DNA from: Turnera subulata
Lineage: Eukaryota; Streptophyta; Magnoliopsida; Malpighiales; Passifloraceae
NCBI GenBank assembly: GCA_028386065.3
Contig: JAKUCV010002023.1
Span: 59,070 to 123,069, forward strand
DNA: 64,000 bases
Direction: 5' to 3'
The notes beneath the pieces are model-generated. The model made no database searches and had not been told where the DNA came from. It saw nothing but the letters and a program-made list of their open reading frames with translations. This document shows, piece after piece, positions 12,051 to 24,744 of the stretch. The first letter of the stretch is position 1. Each line of letters starts with the position of its first letter. Made by a program: the position numbers and the translations under genes.

Positions 12051-13521
12051 AAAAATCCTTGCCCTTTTACTTTTGAAAATTCTAGAAAGTTTTTAGTAAA
12101 TAGGGATTTAAAGAAGTGGTGAATAGTAGAATGTGGAAGAAGACAACCCACACTATAAAAGAGTCGTTGGCTTTTTCAACATGTTCATGCGTTTGGTTTT
12201 AGAAAAGAAAACTGGTCTCTTTTCTTTCATAAAATGGCATCACTTTGATAAGTGAAAAAAGCAACACATCTTAAGCTTTTAAGGAAGAAAGACTTGAACT
12301 TTAGTAAAAAGAAATTTTAAAAATCCAAAACCAAAGGTGAGCTCGTGCAAATAAAAGGTTTATGTTATATTGTATTGGGCTAAAAAATATTACAGGGCCA
12401 ATACGATTAAGTTCAACTTATAAGCACATGAAAAATTTAGATGGGGAATAAAATAATAAAGCAGCAATATACTGGCATGGCATGTATTGTTTTAAAAAAA
12501 ATATTTTATGTTTGACATAATGAAAAACAAAATAATATGGAGCAATAAAAAAATATAAGATACAAAGAGGCATTAATTAACATTCTAGCCCCTTTCATTA
12601 AGTATGAACTTCGCTACTGAACTGTAATATTTGAATCACAAAAATTGTAACAACTTGACAACCTAACTCAAAAGAATGGGAGACAACATTCACAAAATAA
12701 ATGATTGAATAGACCTATCTTTAATTTTAGTTGAACTACAATTCAAATAAAAATGTTTTTTTTAAAAAAATGTGAATGCTTTTGTAATTTGTTTATCGTG
12801 AAAATTCATTATATTGATTAATTAAAATAGTATCGTCTGGCACAAGATTAGACAATGTATCCAAAAAAAATTGGATTGTGAACTCTTTTCTAATATCACG
12901 AGAAAAATTATGGAAAAGAAGATAAAAAGTGGATGAAATGAAATGAGGGAGTCATATTTTTGTAATTATAATCATATTTTTAATTCTGTAAAAAACTTAT
13001 GTTTTAAATAAATAGATAAACATTTGTTTGAAAGGTTTTTAAGAAACATAGGCAAGATGAAAAACAAGTGTTTTCTAATTCTAAATATTTTGAAGAGTTA
13101 AAAAATAAATACTATTTATTTTTAAAAAATAAAAAAATATTTTATTTTTTCTTATGAAAAGATAATAATTATTTGGTCCGATAAGATTGTATGGCGTCCA
13201 TCCAAATTATGGGGTTGTACAAGAAAGTTACCTTCAAATTTTATTTTTGCTTCAAATATATATATGTGTGTATATATATGAATGAATGAAATGAAAGATT
13301 TGGAGGAAAAAGTATATTATATATATATGAATGAAATGGAAATGAAGAATTAGAGGAAGAAGAAAATATTGTGCCACATGGAAATTTTTACACAAGATAT
13401 TTTCTCAATTGATATGATATAATTTAATATGTTAATACTTTCTTTAGTATATAGCAAATATTTTATGATAACTTTTAACATTCTATTCCTAAATTAAATA
13501 AAAATTCATAGAACTCTATCT
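12051..13521. other. AT-rich intergenic DNA without genes
   Basis: Long A/T-rich stretch with no credible coding sequence. An imperfect tandem repeat of about 60 bases (tatatatgaatgaa...gaggaa) lies at 13258-13360. 13353-13521 is homologous to 24745-24905. Confidence 0.6.
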
Positions 13522-14485
13522 TGTTGGCCCAAAGTGGCTAAGGGGGGGTGAATTAGCCTTTTCGGATTAAATCCGATTTGGTGTCTCTAATGCCAAAGTG
13601 TTTATGTGTTTGGGTTTTGTGTTTAAGAACACTAATGAACAAACTAATTAACACACAATGAGGAAAGATTAGAGATAATTGGACACACGATTTATAGTGG
13701 TTCGCCACGCAGGACTACATCCACTACTCAAGGATCCCCCCTTGAGATTTCTAACTAACTCTTATTATGGTTTTTCACAGGTTCAACCACTAACCTAAAA
13801 TACAAGTTTTTCCTTTAGGCTCAACTCAAACCTCACACACTCACCACAAAGTTTTCCCTAACTTTGCCTTATAGACAGAAGCTATAACTAAGTACAACAA
13901 CTTTTCCCTTCAAAGATTGTCTCACAATGAATGAACTAAGAAAAGTGTTTATCTCTCTCTCTTTAGCTTGACTTGAGAACTGCAAGTGCACTAACTTTGC
14001 TTGAATATTGAATCTCGGTTTAGCAGCTCTGAGGTTGTCCTTGAATCAGCATCTCACTATATAGACAAGTTGGAAGATGGCAAATTCATAAGATCCGTTA
14101 CATGTCCCTTTCCATCCAGCTGGTTTGTCTTCCGAGGTACCAGAGCGTCAACGTTCACTTTGCCTGTTGTCCCTCTCACTTTGGCACGAGATCCAACTGT
14201 CAGTAGCTTTTTGTAATTGATATTATTGTTTAGCATAGTCCTAGGAAGTTTGAATTCAGCTGACATTTGATTTGTTTAAGGTAGCCTTTTCATTGATTCA
14301 GATTCCACAAATGATAGTGTACTAGGTTCCTTTGTCCAATCCCCATAGGGATTAAACAAATCAAGTCACATGGATGTCTTTTGATGAAAGCGACATCTCA
14401 TGTGCACTAACACACTCTCCAATCCCACTCACTTCTTCTTCCAAGGAGTTGATCACGGATGGGGCACTATGTGAGCTGCAAATCA
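13522..14485 (-). repeat. copia 3' LTR (left copy)
   Basis: Starts TGTTGGCCCAAAGTGGC and ends GAGCTGCAAATCA as read on the plus strand. It aligns along its whole length with 20702-21676 with scattered substitutions and small indels. The short frame at 14001-14216 lies in the LTR and is not a gene. Confidence 0.85.
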
Positions 14486-15597
14486 TTTTCTGTTTCATGT
14501 GTATCTGCACTTTGAGGTTGTGGGTTTTGATTCTCCACTTCTACAACATCTTCAAGATTGTTAGTAGAAACAAATTCATCAAAGGAAACATGCATAGATT
14601 CCTTTACCATCAATTACCATCTATTATATACATAATAAGCCTTACTTTTAGATGAATACCCAAGGAATATACCCTCATCAGATTTTGCATCAATTTTACC
14701 GAGTAATCCTTTGTATTCAATATAAGCAATTAGACCCCAAAACCTTAAAGTAACTAATGTTTGGTTTCCTATCATTCCAAATCTCATAGAGAGTCTTTTC
14801 TAGTGTAGATCTAATGGTTACTCTATTTAGGATGTAAGGAGCTGTGTTGACAACTTCTGCCCAGAGGTAAGAAGGAAGATTATGTTCATTTAACAAGGTT
14901 CTTGCCATCTCATGAAAGGTTCGGTTCTTCCTCTCAACAACCCCATTTTTTTAGGGAGTTTTAGGGGCCGAAAGAATATGGTTAATGCCATTTTCTTTAC
15001 AGAAGTAATTAAAAGATATCACTTCTAATCTTTGTTAACCTATACTCTTTCTCATTCTGTAACTTTCTAACTAAAGATGCAAACTCATAAAGAGCATGAT
15101 CCTTTTGAGCTAGAGAGATTATCCCAAGTAAAGCATGAGTCATCATCTATAATAACAAAAGTACATTGCTTACCTCCTAGACTTACCATCCTCATTGGCC
15201 CAAAGAGATCAAGATTTAAAAGTTTCAATAGCTGGGATGTTGCTAGAGCATTCATAGGTTTGAAAGAGCTTTTGGATTGTTTGTCTAGTTGACAAGCTCT
15301 GCATATCCTTTCTTTTTCAAACTTCATTGATGGAAGTCCTCTTACAAGCTCCTTCTTTAGTAGGTTTGACATGAGTTCCATGTGTGCATGTCTCAACCTT
15401 CTATGTTATAACTCAGGAGTTTCTGTGCTTAACATTAAAACACTTGTTTGCAAGGTTAGCAACATAACACATATTAGTGGAGCATAGATTTCTTATCCAT
15501 TTTCCCGTGAGGATTATGTTGTTTTTCTCAATGCTAGTTATCGAACATCCATTTGCTTCAAAGGTAACTTTACAACCACGATCATAGAGTTGTCATA
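14486..15597 (-). pseudogene. copia GAG-pre-integrase and integrase remnant
   Basis: 15396-15085 carries the GAG-pre-integrase region (MRHAHMELMSNLLKK, then CRACQLDKQSK, a zinc-binding CxxC) and the start of the integrase core (LDLFGPMRMVSLGGKQ, FVIIDDDS). 14908-14717 is the integrase core C-terminal part (LPSYLWAEVVNTAPYILNR). The frame can be followed with one stop to 14486, where the LTR begins, so RT and RNase H are deleted. Upstream, the frame continues across the CACTA insertion into 18762 and above. Stops and frameshifts make it non-functional. Confidence 0.85.
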
Positions 15598-18500
15598 CAC
15601 TACTAGAATGCAGCCCTTTACTCTCGGATTTAGCAAGGGATTTTCTGCAATTTGTAACGGATTTTGGTATTTGCAACGGAATTTGTCACGGATGAAATCC
15701 CTGATTAAACGGTAGCAACGTTTAAGCCAACACTCCTTTAAACATTGCCTGGTAAAACGCTGCTTAAACCGGTCCTTAGCACGGAATTATTGATACACGG
15801 CCTTGTTTCCCTTGCAAATTACCCGTAACTAAAACCCTCACTAGTTGCAAAGATTCTTTCCGTCACAAACCTATATCCCTTACTATTTGTAAATGAATAA
15901 AACCCTCACAATCCTCTCTAAATCCGTCACAAACTACAATTACAAAAACAAATAAAATAAATAAAACCAACACTGATATTGTAATATATTTCCTAATTGT
16001 ATTTCTTTTTTTGGTACAGTGGAAATTAAACATATAAGCTAATTCGTATATTACAAGCATCAACAGACAATAGAGAAAGCATATGAGGAGCAATTACAGA
16101 AAAAATTATTGGCACAAAGTAAAAAGAAAATGCACATCTTTATTGCAATGTTTTTACACAAGCACAAGTTAATTATAATAAAAAAAATTATAATGATTTT
16201 TACATAATAAAATATAACAAACTAAACTAGAATCCAGAAAATGAATATCCACCTACACCTACAGATCTGCTCGAAAACATCAAGCCACGGATAGATCTGC
16301 ACACCATCTTCTTTATATGAACCGGATCTGGGAATCCCGACCTCGGGTCGGCTCGCCTCCGCCTCCACTGGACACTTGGATCTACCCAGAATCCGTCACC
16401 AACAAGCCGTACTCGCCATGAATACAACCAGTTCGTCAACAATCCCAAATTAAACCAGAAAGAACAACCAAAACAACATTAGAACCCGGAATTAAACAAT
16501 CAACATAACCCAACCAACCATAACTCAAAATCATCAGGAAAGGAAAGTGAGTATTAGATGCTTAACCACAGATTTCCCGGACCGGATTCTCAACCATCTC
16601 TCGACCCCAGATTCATCGAGATCCGCAGTCGATTAAGCTTGACGCGCCGTTCACTATGTCTCCTGGCTACCGACACAACCAAGCTCGCCTCGTCGTTCTC
16701 ACCTGAACCAGATACCAGCCTGGCTTGCCTCGTTCATCACAGAACCACCACCAGTTAGATGACGCCTAGGAGGGTTTGAAGAAGAAGAAAAAAAGTGTGT
16801 GGTTTAGATGGCGGCTAGGGGGTTTGGAAAAGAGGAAGAAGAGTGTGTGGTATAGATGGCGGCTAGGAGGATTTGGAGAAGAAAAAGAGTGCTTGGTTTA
16901 GATGGCTGTGGCTAGGACGGTTTGGAGAATGAGAAGAGAAGGGGAGGGAGAGAGACGTGAGAGAAAGGCAGAAGAGAGAGGGAGAGGCAGAAGAAAATGA
17001 GGAAAGAAATGAGGATAGGGAGTTAAGGATGCAATTTATATCCAGGTCTAACCCTAGGGTTTCCACTAAAGATTAAACGGCGTCGTTTAGCAATTCAACC
17101 TCCACAAGTCAATGTGCTCCTCAAAGGTCAAAATGCGATGGTCTTGGTGTTTTATGTACAAGATTCACCAAAACACGGTCGTTTTAATCAAAACACAGCC
17201 TAATTGTGTGTTCCAAAGAGAACTCTTTTTCAGATTATTTTCAAACTTGTTTTAAAAATTATTAAATTATAGGAACTAATTTGAATAAAATTAAATAATA
17301 TTATATAGAAAAAAACTCTTACAATAATATAAAACCATTTAAGATTTATAGAAAATTTAGAAAAAAAGTTAAATATTTTTTATATAAACATAGAGTAAAG
17401 TATCTATAGATGAAATGACACCACAAAATATTTTCCAAAAATTAGCTTAATTTTTTTCAAACTTCCCTCATCTACATTAAAATAAGTTATAATGAAATTT
17501 TTAGAAATCGTTGAACAATAAGAAAAATAAATTCCTATGCGAAAAAATTACTAAAAAAGTATATTAGGCCAAAAAATAATACTTTTAATTTTTTATAAAT
17601 AAAAATATTTTAAAAAATTGAGATGTTACACACATGAGTTGACAGCGCCGAGACTATATGTGACCACACAATCACGGTGAATGGATGGCCGGAAAAAAAC
17701 CATTAAATAAGGAGAAAAACCATTATTCACCATCGAAATGTCATCGGTTTTAGTCCTCATCAATTCCACTATCCGGCTCTTGGTTTCATGGCAAAGCTCG
17801 ACCTTCCGCCCTCGAGTTGCCAATGGAATAAGTTTCTGAAATCAATTATTCTAAGAATTAAATATAAGATTATGCCCACTTACAATCCTTAGGGTCGTCC
17901 TTTTTTATACTTATATGTATTACGCTTTCTTTTTTTGCTCGTAAGGTAATGGAACATATGTTGTAATAACGCGAGCTATATTAGTAATTTAATTACATAT
18001 AGCGTCATGAAATATTAATTTTAATATCTTCCAAATTCATATGAATTTTAAGAAATTATTTTTTAAAAAATAGTTTTTTTAGAAGCATAAGTATGTTATT
18101 AATTACTTTCTAAATAAATTAAAGTTCAATATAGATTTCTTTCAAGATATGTTAATTTAATAAAGTTTCTAATATGACTTAAAATGAAAAAGTAAGAATA
18201 TTTTTAAATAAAATCATGCAAAAAATATATTTTTAAAAGTTTTTACTCATTAATAATTAGTGAAAACGGAAATTTCACCCGTCACTAATAGCAACGGAAA
18301 TTGCATAATTTCATCCGTTACAAATTGCAAGGGACCAAATCCGTCACTATTTGTCACGGAAATTTCACCCGTCACTAATAGCAACGGAAAAAACCCTCAC
18401 AAATCCGTTTTTGGAATATAACACTTGTGACGGACAGATCCCTTGCAATTTGTAAGGGAAAAATTATCCGTTACAAATTAGTGACGGGCAAATCCCTCAC

Positions 18501-18761
18501 AATTCCCTCACAACAAAAGCGGGAAGGAGGCGGGAAAAATATCCGCTTCCCGGGCAAAATTTACTCACGGATTTTGTCACGGAAAAGTAATCCCTCGCAT
18601 AATCCGTCACTAATTTTTGTGACGGAAAATTTCCCTTACTAAATCTGTTGCAAAGCTCACTTTTGCCACGGATTTTGTTTCCTCGCAACATCCGTCACTA
18701 TTAGTGACGGAAATTTTGATTCACACAAAATCCGTTAGTAAATGGTTGCATTCTAGTAGTG
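15598..18761. mobile_element. non-autonomous CACTA (En/Spm) transposon
   Basis: 3,164 bp with perfect inverted ends CACTACTAGAATGCA / TGCATTCTAGTAGTG and a 3-bp target duplication ATA (15595-15597, 18762-18764). The ends carry the clustered subterminal repeats typical of the superfamily: many copies of GTGACGGA, CAACGGAA and CCGTCAC at 15630-15850 and 18255-18745. No transposase is visible. The middle holds a GC-richer segment (16220-16760) of unknown origin, a short tandem repeat and AT-rich filler. It inserted into the copia gag-pol frame. Confidence 0.95.
16756..16930. repeat. tandem repeat, about 50-bp unit, four copies, inside the CACTA element
   Basis: Units of the form 'tagatggcggctaggagg-tttggagaagaagaa-gtgtgtggtt' repeat about four times with decay. 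The segment borders a GC-rich patch that may be captured host or LTR sequence. I cannot identify its source. Confidence 0.75.
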
Positions 18762-20643
18762 ATATACACAAGAGATTGACCTTCAAATTATCAACTAATA
18801 GCACATATTCAATCATAAGATCCTTACTCGCATTACCTATACCCAGAACTTTGCCTTTCGATTTGGCGCCTAAGACGCCAGATCGTCGGCCTATTGAGTG
18901 GAGGGATATGAACATACATGGGTCTCGGTCATGTGTTTTGAGCATCCACCATCGAGTACCCATTGATCCCTCTTTTCCTGCAAGATAATTAGGTTTTTGG
19001 TACCCAGACAAGCTTGGGTCCTTGGAGGTTAGTTTTGGTACTTTTAGGTACCCACATGAACTTAATTGGACAATGTTTCTTCCTAAATATGCAATTCTTT
19101 ATACCATGTCCAATCCTACTACAAAAGTGACAAGTAATATGATTCTGATGTTTCTCACTAGACTCAACAAACATATTTCTATGTGATTTAGTTCTTCTAG
19201 TATGATGGTGAACATGGTTATGAGATTTCTTAAGCTCAAGCACATTGTGTGTAGCACCAAGACCTATCTTTTGTAAAGTATGTCTTTGTTGTCCAAGAAT
19301 CATATCAAGCCCTTTGCTTCCACATTCAAATTTTCTTAGCATATCATTCAGGTGTTCTACAAGCTTTGTTAGTTTACTGTTTTCTTCTAGATTCTTATCA
19401 TGTTGCTCTTTGTTAGCAAGCATTTTCTTCTCTAGTTCACTATATGCGCTTTTCAGAGCTTCCTAACTCGTTTTGGCATCAACGATGCCAGAACTGCAGG
19501 CGATTAGTTCTTCTTCTAGTTTTTCACATTTAGCTTGTCGATCTGACTTTTCTAACTCTAAAGCTTCTATTTTCCTTTTAAGCAGTATGTTTTCTTTTGC
19601 CATTTTCTTAAAACTCCTAAATAACTCATCATATGCATCATGTATATCATCAGAATCACATTCAGAGGAGTTAGAGTCGATTACCTCATTGTCATCTCTT
19701 GCCATGAGATATGTTTTGGCAGCTTCTTCTTGTTCTGAATCACTCTCAGAATCTAGATCATCTCATGCTGCCATTGCCTTCTTTCCTTTGCTGTTAGAAA
19801 CATCAAACTTGGGTTTTCTTTGTAAGGGACAATCCGTATTAATATGTCCAGGGCGATAACAAAGATGTTGATTCTTCTTTGGCTCTTCAAGTTTGACTCC
19901 TCTAGAGCTTCTTTTGCTTTGATTTCTTTTCTTGAGGAGCTTGAAAATTTTGCGAGTGATAAGAACTGTTTCTGAATCACTCTCAGAATCATCCTCTTGT
20001 GCATTGAAAGCTAACTCTTTCTTCTTTTTGGATCTTTCTTCAAATTTTGAGCCATACACAATGAGGTTTCCCATGAGCTCATTATAAGTAAGCATATTTA
20101 TATCTTTGGCTTCCTCAATGGCTGTGACTTTGGGTTTTCATTCAGTTGGAAGGGATCTAAGGATTTGGTTACCTTCTCCTTTGTTGTGATCACTTTCCCT
20201 AGACATGCAAGGTTGTTGCATAAAATTGTGAACCTTGTGTCTAGGTCTTGAATGGACTCATCACTTCTCATTTGGAATAGCTCGAAGTCTCTCATGATTC
20301 TGTTCGTCTTGGATTCTTTAACTTGTTTGGTACCCTCATGTGCTACACAAAGAAGACTCCAAATTTCATGTGCGGTGTTGCATGATCGAACTCTTTCAAA
20401 TTCGGCATGGCTGATGCCATAAAGGAGTATAGTCTTGGCTTGGGCATCTAGTCTTGCTTTCTTCATTTGACCTTCACTCCAGAATTACATGCCTTTAGCT
20501 GGACATGAATATGGTGAGTTCACAACTTGCCACATCTCTAAATCATTTCCTTCCAGAAACGTCTTCATGCGAAACTTCCAATGATTAAAGTTGAGACCAA
20601 TGAAGAAAGGTGCGTTGTTGATGTTGTTCCCCTCAAATGCCAT
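18762..20643 (-). pseudogene. copia gag and protease remnant
   Basis: The start codon is at 20643 (MAFEGNN...), directly inside the right LTR. 20466-20098 is the gag core (ARLDAQAKTILLYGIS, CNTAHEIWSLL). 20095-18989 holds a degraded first knuckle (HLCYRPGHINTDCP, first Cys lost), coiled-coil segments (19705-19463) and an intact CCHC knuckle (CHFCSRIGHGIKNC) at about 19123-19082. It is followed by the WVPK-type linker. 19011-18762 is the protease region, whose active-site DSG is not intact, ending at VLLVDNLKVNLLCIS where the CACTA element interrupts it. Several frameshifts and stops. Confidence 0.85.
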
Positions 20644-20701
20644 GATCTTGTCTCCTGGAGGTTAATCCACAGATGGAGATACCTTGCTCCGAACTCTATC
20701 T

Positions 20702-21676
20702 TGTTGGCCCAAAGTGGCTAAGAGGGGAGGTGAATTAGCCTTTTCGGATTAAATCTGATTTGGTGTCTCTAATGCCAAAGTGTTTATGTGTTTGGGTTTT
20801 GTGTTTAAGAACACTAATGAACAAACTAATTACACACAAGGAGAAAGGATTAGAGATAATTGGACACACGATTTATAGTGGTTCGCCACGGAGGACTACA
20901 TCCACTACTCAAGGATCCCCCATTGAGATTTCTAACTAACTCTTATTATGGTTTTTCACAGGTTCAACCACTAACCTAAAATACAAGTTTTTCCTTTAGG
21001 CTCAACTCAAACCTCACACACTCACCACAAAGTTTTCCCTTGCTTTGCCTTATAGACAGAAGCTATAACTAAGTACAAAACTTTTTCCTTCAAAGATTGT
21101 CTCACAATGAATGAACTAAGAAAAGTGTTTATCTCTTTCTCTTTAGCTTGACTTGAGAACTACAAGTGCACTAACTTTGCTTGAATATTGAATCTTGGTT
21201 TAGCAGCTCTGAGGTTGTCCTTGAATCAGCATCTCACTATATAGACAAGTTGGAAGATGGCAAATTCAAAAGATCCGTTACATGTCCCTTTCCATCCAGC
21301 TGGTTTGTCTTCCGAGGTGCCAGAGCGTCAACGTTCACTTTGCCTGTTGTCCCTCTCACTTTGGCACGAGATCCAGCTGTCAGCAGCTTTTTGTCATTGA
21401 TATCATTGTTTAGCATAGTCCTAGGTTGGTCTTAGGAAGTTTGAATTCAGCTGACATTTGATTTGTTTAAGGTAGCCTTTTCATTGATTCAGATTCCACA
21501 AATGGTAGTGTACTAGGTTCATTTGACCGCTCCCCATAGGGATTAAACAAATCAAGTCACATGGATGTCTTTTGATGAAAGCGACATCTCATGTGCACTA
21601 ACACAGTCTCCAATCCCACTCACTTCTTCTTCCAAGGAGTTGATCAGGATGGGGCACTTGTGTGAGCTGCAAATCA
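20702..21676 (-). repeat. copia 5' LTR (right copy)
   Basis: Partner of 13522-14485. Just inside it, the minus strand reads GAGTTCGGAGCAAGGTATC, at the position of the usual methionine-initiator primer-binding site (GGTATCAGAGC) but clearly changed. Confidence 0.85.
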
Positions 21677-21933
21677 TGGTTAGAAGCACAAGATGCTATA
21701 CATAGGTTTGTATAAGTTTGTCATAATCAAAACCTAGTTAGTGCATTTAATCATATAATAATAATTGGCATATTAAATTGTATTTAAAGGTATATTATAA
21801 TATTATGATCAATGTCACAATTTAATCCATGCTTTATGTTAATAATCATACTTAATTAGGCCTAAGCAACTTCCTAATCATCAATCGATTCACATATGTC
21901 TCTCTACATTATATATATATATATTAAATCAGA
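21677..21933. other. short AT-rich spacer, nothing seen
   Basis: About 260 bases between the copia LTR and the solo LTR. AT-rich, ends in a short (AT)n run. No feature recognised. Confidence 0.6.
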
Positions 21934-24717
21934 TGTAATAGCCCAGGTAAAATTTTGGATTTTTACCGGGACTGTAGAAGTCTTTTTACCGTGATTTACT
22001 GTTGAATTAATCTTGGGTAATTAATTCAAGGTAAATCGGGAGTTGTTTTTCGAAACCGAGAGTTTTCCCGCGCTCGTGATTTTTCCGTGGATTTTTCGGA
22101 CCTAAGTTGGTATTTCTCGGGTTTCGTAATTTCTCGGAAAATCACACCGGAAAATAACTAAGGGGGTATTGATTATTTTCTGGTCCGGATCGGACCCGCC
22201 TGCATTATTGATATCACATGAATAATAGTATTTCACCGGTTATAAAAAAGAAGAAGCAGCAGAAGAGGAGGAAGAAGAGAAGAGAAGAAGAAGAGAAGAA
22301 AAAAAGAAAAGGAGAGAAAAAAAAAAGAAAGAGAGAAAAAAAAGAGAGAAAAAGAGAAAAAAAAAGAGAAGAAGAAGAAAAAGGAAAAAAAGAAAAAAAA
22401 TCAGAAAAAAAAAGAAAAAGAACCAATCAGAATAAAAAGAAAAAAAAAGAAAAGAAAAAGAAAAGAAAAGAAAAATCAGAAAAATAGAAAAGAAAATCGG
22501 AAGAAAATAGCAGAAAATAGGAAAAAAAAAAGAAGAAGAAAAAAAGAAACCGGCTACTGTTCACCGCCACCCCCTCTGCTACTGTACATCCCGTGGCGTT
22601 CCGGCCGTTTTTTCGCCGCACCGCCGCCACCAGCGCCTGCGTCACGCCAACGCGACCTCGACGCCGTTGCCTCCTTCCGTCCCCGCCGCTGACGCGCGCC
22701 AAAGAGCCGCTGACCCGCCGAGAACCCGGCGGATCTGCTTCAACCCAGGCTGCCGCCTCGCGCCTCTTTTCCTCCACGCATGGAGTCGCCAGCCGCTGCC
22801 TGATCTCCTGCACCGTGCTCGCCCTTCCCCGCGCCCGTCGTCGCCGTCGCGCCGCTGCGACCCGCCAAGGTGAGCAGATCTGGGTTGTCGACCCGTGTGC
22901 TTGTCCGGGTCGCGAACCTGGGTTACAGCCGTGGGCTTGATTTTCTTTGGGTTGGGCTGTTTGTGTGCTTGGGCTGGGCATGGACTTGCTGTTCATGGCC
23001 CAGTCCAGCAAAAAAAAAATATATATATATATATTTATTTATTTATTTTTTGATATATAATTTTGGAAAAAAAGATATATTTATTTTGAGAAAATTGTGG
23101 CCAATTTAATTCTGGTATTTTCAGGGAAATATAAATATATTTACTTGGGTAAATAATTAAGTTTTGTTTTGGAAACTATTATTAATTGGAAATATATATA
23201 TATACCTTGAAATTAATTTCTGGAAAATTTAATATGTATATTATTTCGACTGGAAAATTATGATTTTGTTATATGTATATAAATATGTATTTTGGAAATT
23301 AAAGTTAATTATATTTTGTGTTGGAAAATATTATTATTATATATAATTAGAAAAGATAAATACTATATAAATATTTTCTGAAAATTATAAATAGGTTGTT
23401 ATTTTCTGGAAAAATTATGGAGATTATAATCTTGGAAAACTATAAGAAAATATTTTGAAAAGAATTTTAATTAAAGTATGGTACCGAAAATTATATTCGG
23501 ATATACGTACGGTAAATTATTTTCGGTAAAAGACAATAATAACGGAATTGAACCGGGATGGGTATATATCGTAGTATTGGCATCATAGTATACCGATTAT
23601 GTGCATTTATGTGTATATATGGTTTGTGGTATAGGTTTGGATATCGGGCAGTTTCCCGAGGAGCCGGCGTCGGACCGGTCATTGTTTCCGGAGTTGAGTA
23701 ATCGGCCAAGGTGAGGATGGATTTCCTTCAATATGTGCCTATATTACTCGGTTATTATGTTTTGATGATTGTGCATTGTTGATTGTTGCTTTTGAGGTGT
23801 TTTGGTTCGGGATGTTTATCCCTGTGTCTTGTTTGGTTTCTGGGATGTTTATCCCCGTGTTGATTTTCTGTGTCTTTCGGATTAAGTTTAAAGAATTAAT
23901 AATAAATTGTGAAAGGATGTCGATCCTTGGTATTTTGGGTTAGGGATGTTGATCCCCGAGATATGATTTTGGATGATGATAATATAATTGTCACATGGTA
24001 AGTAGAGGTACGACCGGATGGTTTGAGACTGTTTTGTGGTGCCATGTTCTGGGTTACTTGTGATGGGCATGTTGATGCCGGTTTGATTGGGATGTTGATC
24101 CCTGAGTTTGTATTGGGATGTTGATCCCGGGTTCTTTTTGATCTGGCACCAGGAACAGTTTGATAACCTGGTACGACCCTAGCTTATCCGTGACGGGGCC
24201 CGGAAAGATAAAATTGGATAATTGGATTTTATTTGAGTCTTTTTGGTCTTGGACCGGGTTTTGGGTCCAGTCTTTCGGTTTGGTATGTATTTGGCGGTTT
24301 TTGCCTGTTTTTGGACCTTGAGTTTTATAGTGTGCATATTGATTGTCTTTCCTTCGTCGGTGAGCACTTCGGACTCACCCCTCACCTGCGGGCTTTCATC
24401 CCGTAGGATGAGTTATTTGTTGTACAGGTTTGGTGCATTCCAGACAGGCTGCAGCGTTATCCCTTGGACAGGGCTTGGATCCATAGTTTGCATCAGTGTC
24501 GCATACAGTGTTTGTGAGTTATTAAAGTCTTCCGTTGTGCATACTTTTATTATTATTGGGCCATTGGGCCGGTTGAGTTATTTATGATGTTTTCTATTTT
24601 GGGCTGTTGAGCCCGTGTTCCTGTTATATACATTGTATGCTGGTCTTATTTTGGTTGGCTCGTCACAGTTCCGGCACGTGTTTACTGTGTACGGTAAATA
24701 CGGGTCGGGGCGTTTCA
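21934..24717 (+). mobile_element. solo Ty3/gypsy-type LTR with perfect target duplication
   Basis: 2,784 bp beginning TGTAATAGCCCAGG and ending GGGTCGGGGCGTTTCA, flanked by TCAGA on both sides (21929-21933, 24718-24722). It has the organisation of large plant Ty3 LTRs: a purine tract, a 'tactgttcaccgcc' leader with GC-rich patch (22550-22870), repeated 'gggatgttgatccc' blocks (23810-24140), a 'ggactcacccctcacctgcgggc' block near 24370, and the TG...CA ends. No internal region remains. The open frames inside it (Lys-rich 22218-22487, GC-rich 22593-22940, 24243-24587) are products of composition, not genes. Confidence 0.92.
22244..22552. repeat. purine-rich (GAA/AAG)n tract
   Basis: About 300 bases almost wholly A and G on the plus strand, inside the solo LTR leader. 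It generates a long Lys/Glu/Arg-rich frame that is an artefact. Confidence 0.95.
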
Positions 24718-24744
24718 TCAGAGACCCGTATTTCTACAGAAATA

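Larger units (their letters stand above)
13522..21676 (-). mobile_element. Ty1/copia retrotransposon, internally deleted and split by a CACTA element
   Basis: Two similar LTRs (13522-14485 and 20702-21676) enclose minus-strand copia coding remnants: gag starting at 20643, then zinc knuckle, protease region, GAG-pre-integrase and integrase. Reverse transcriptase and RNase H are absent. The integrase-side reading frame runs directly into the left LTR at 14486. A 3,164-bp CACTA transposon interrupts the protease/GAG-pre-integrase part. I see no convincing target-site duplication. The 11 bases GAACTCTATCT precede both LTR copies. Confidence 0.85.

Noticed and set aside
22218..23011. Long Lys/Arg-rich and Arg/Ala-rich frames on both strands
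   Set aside because: They lie in the purine tract and GC-rich leader of a solo LTR and follow base composition. No domain, no conservation signal.
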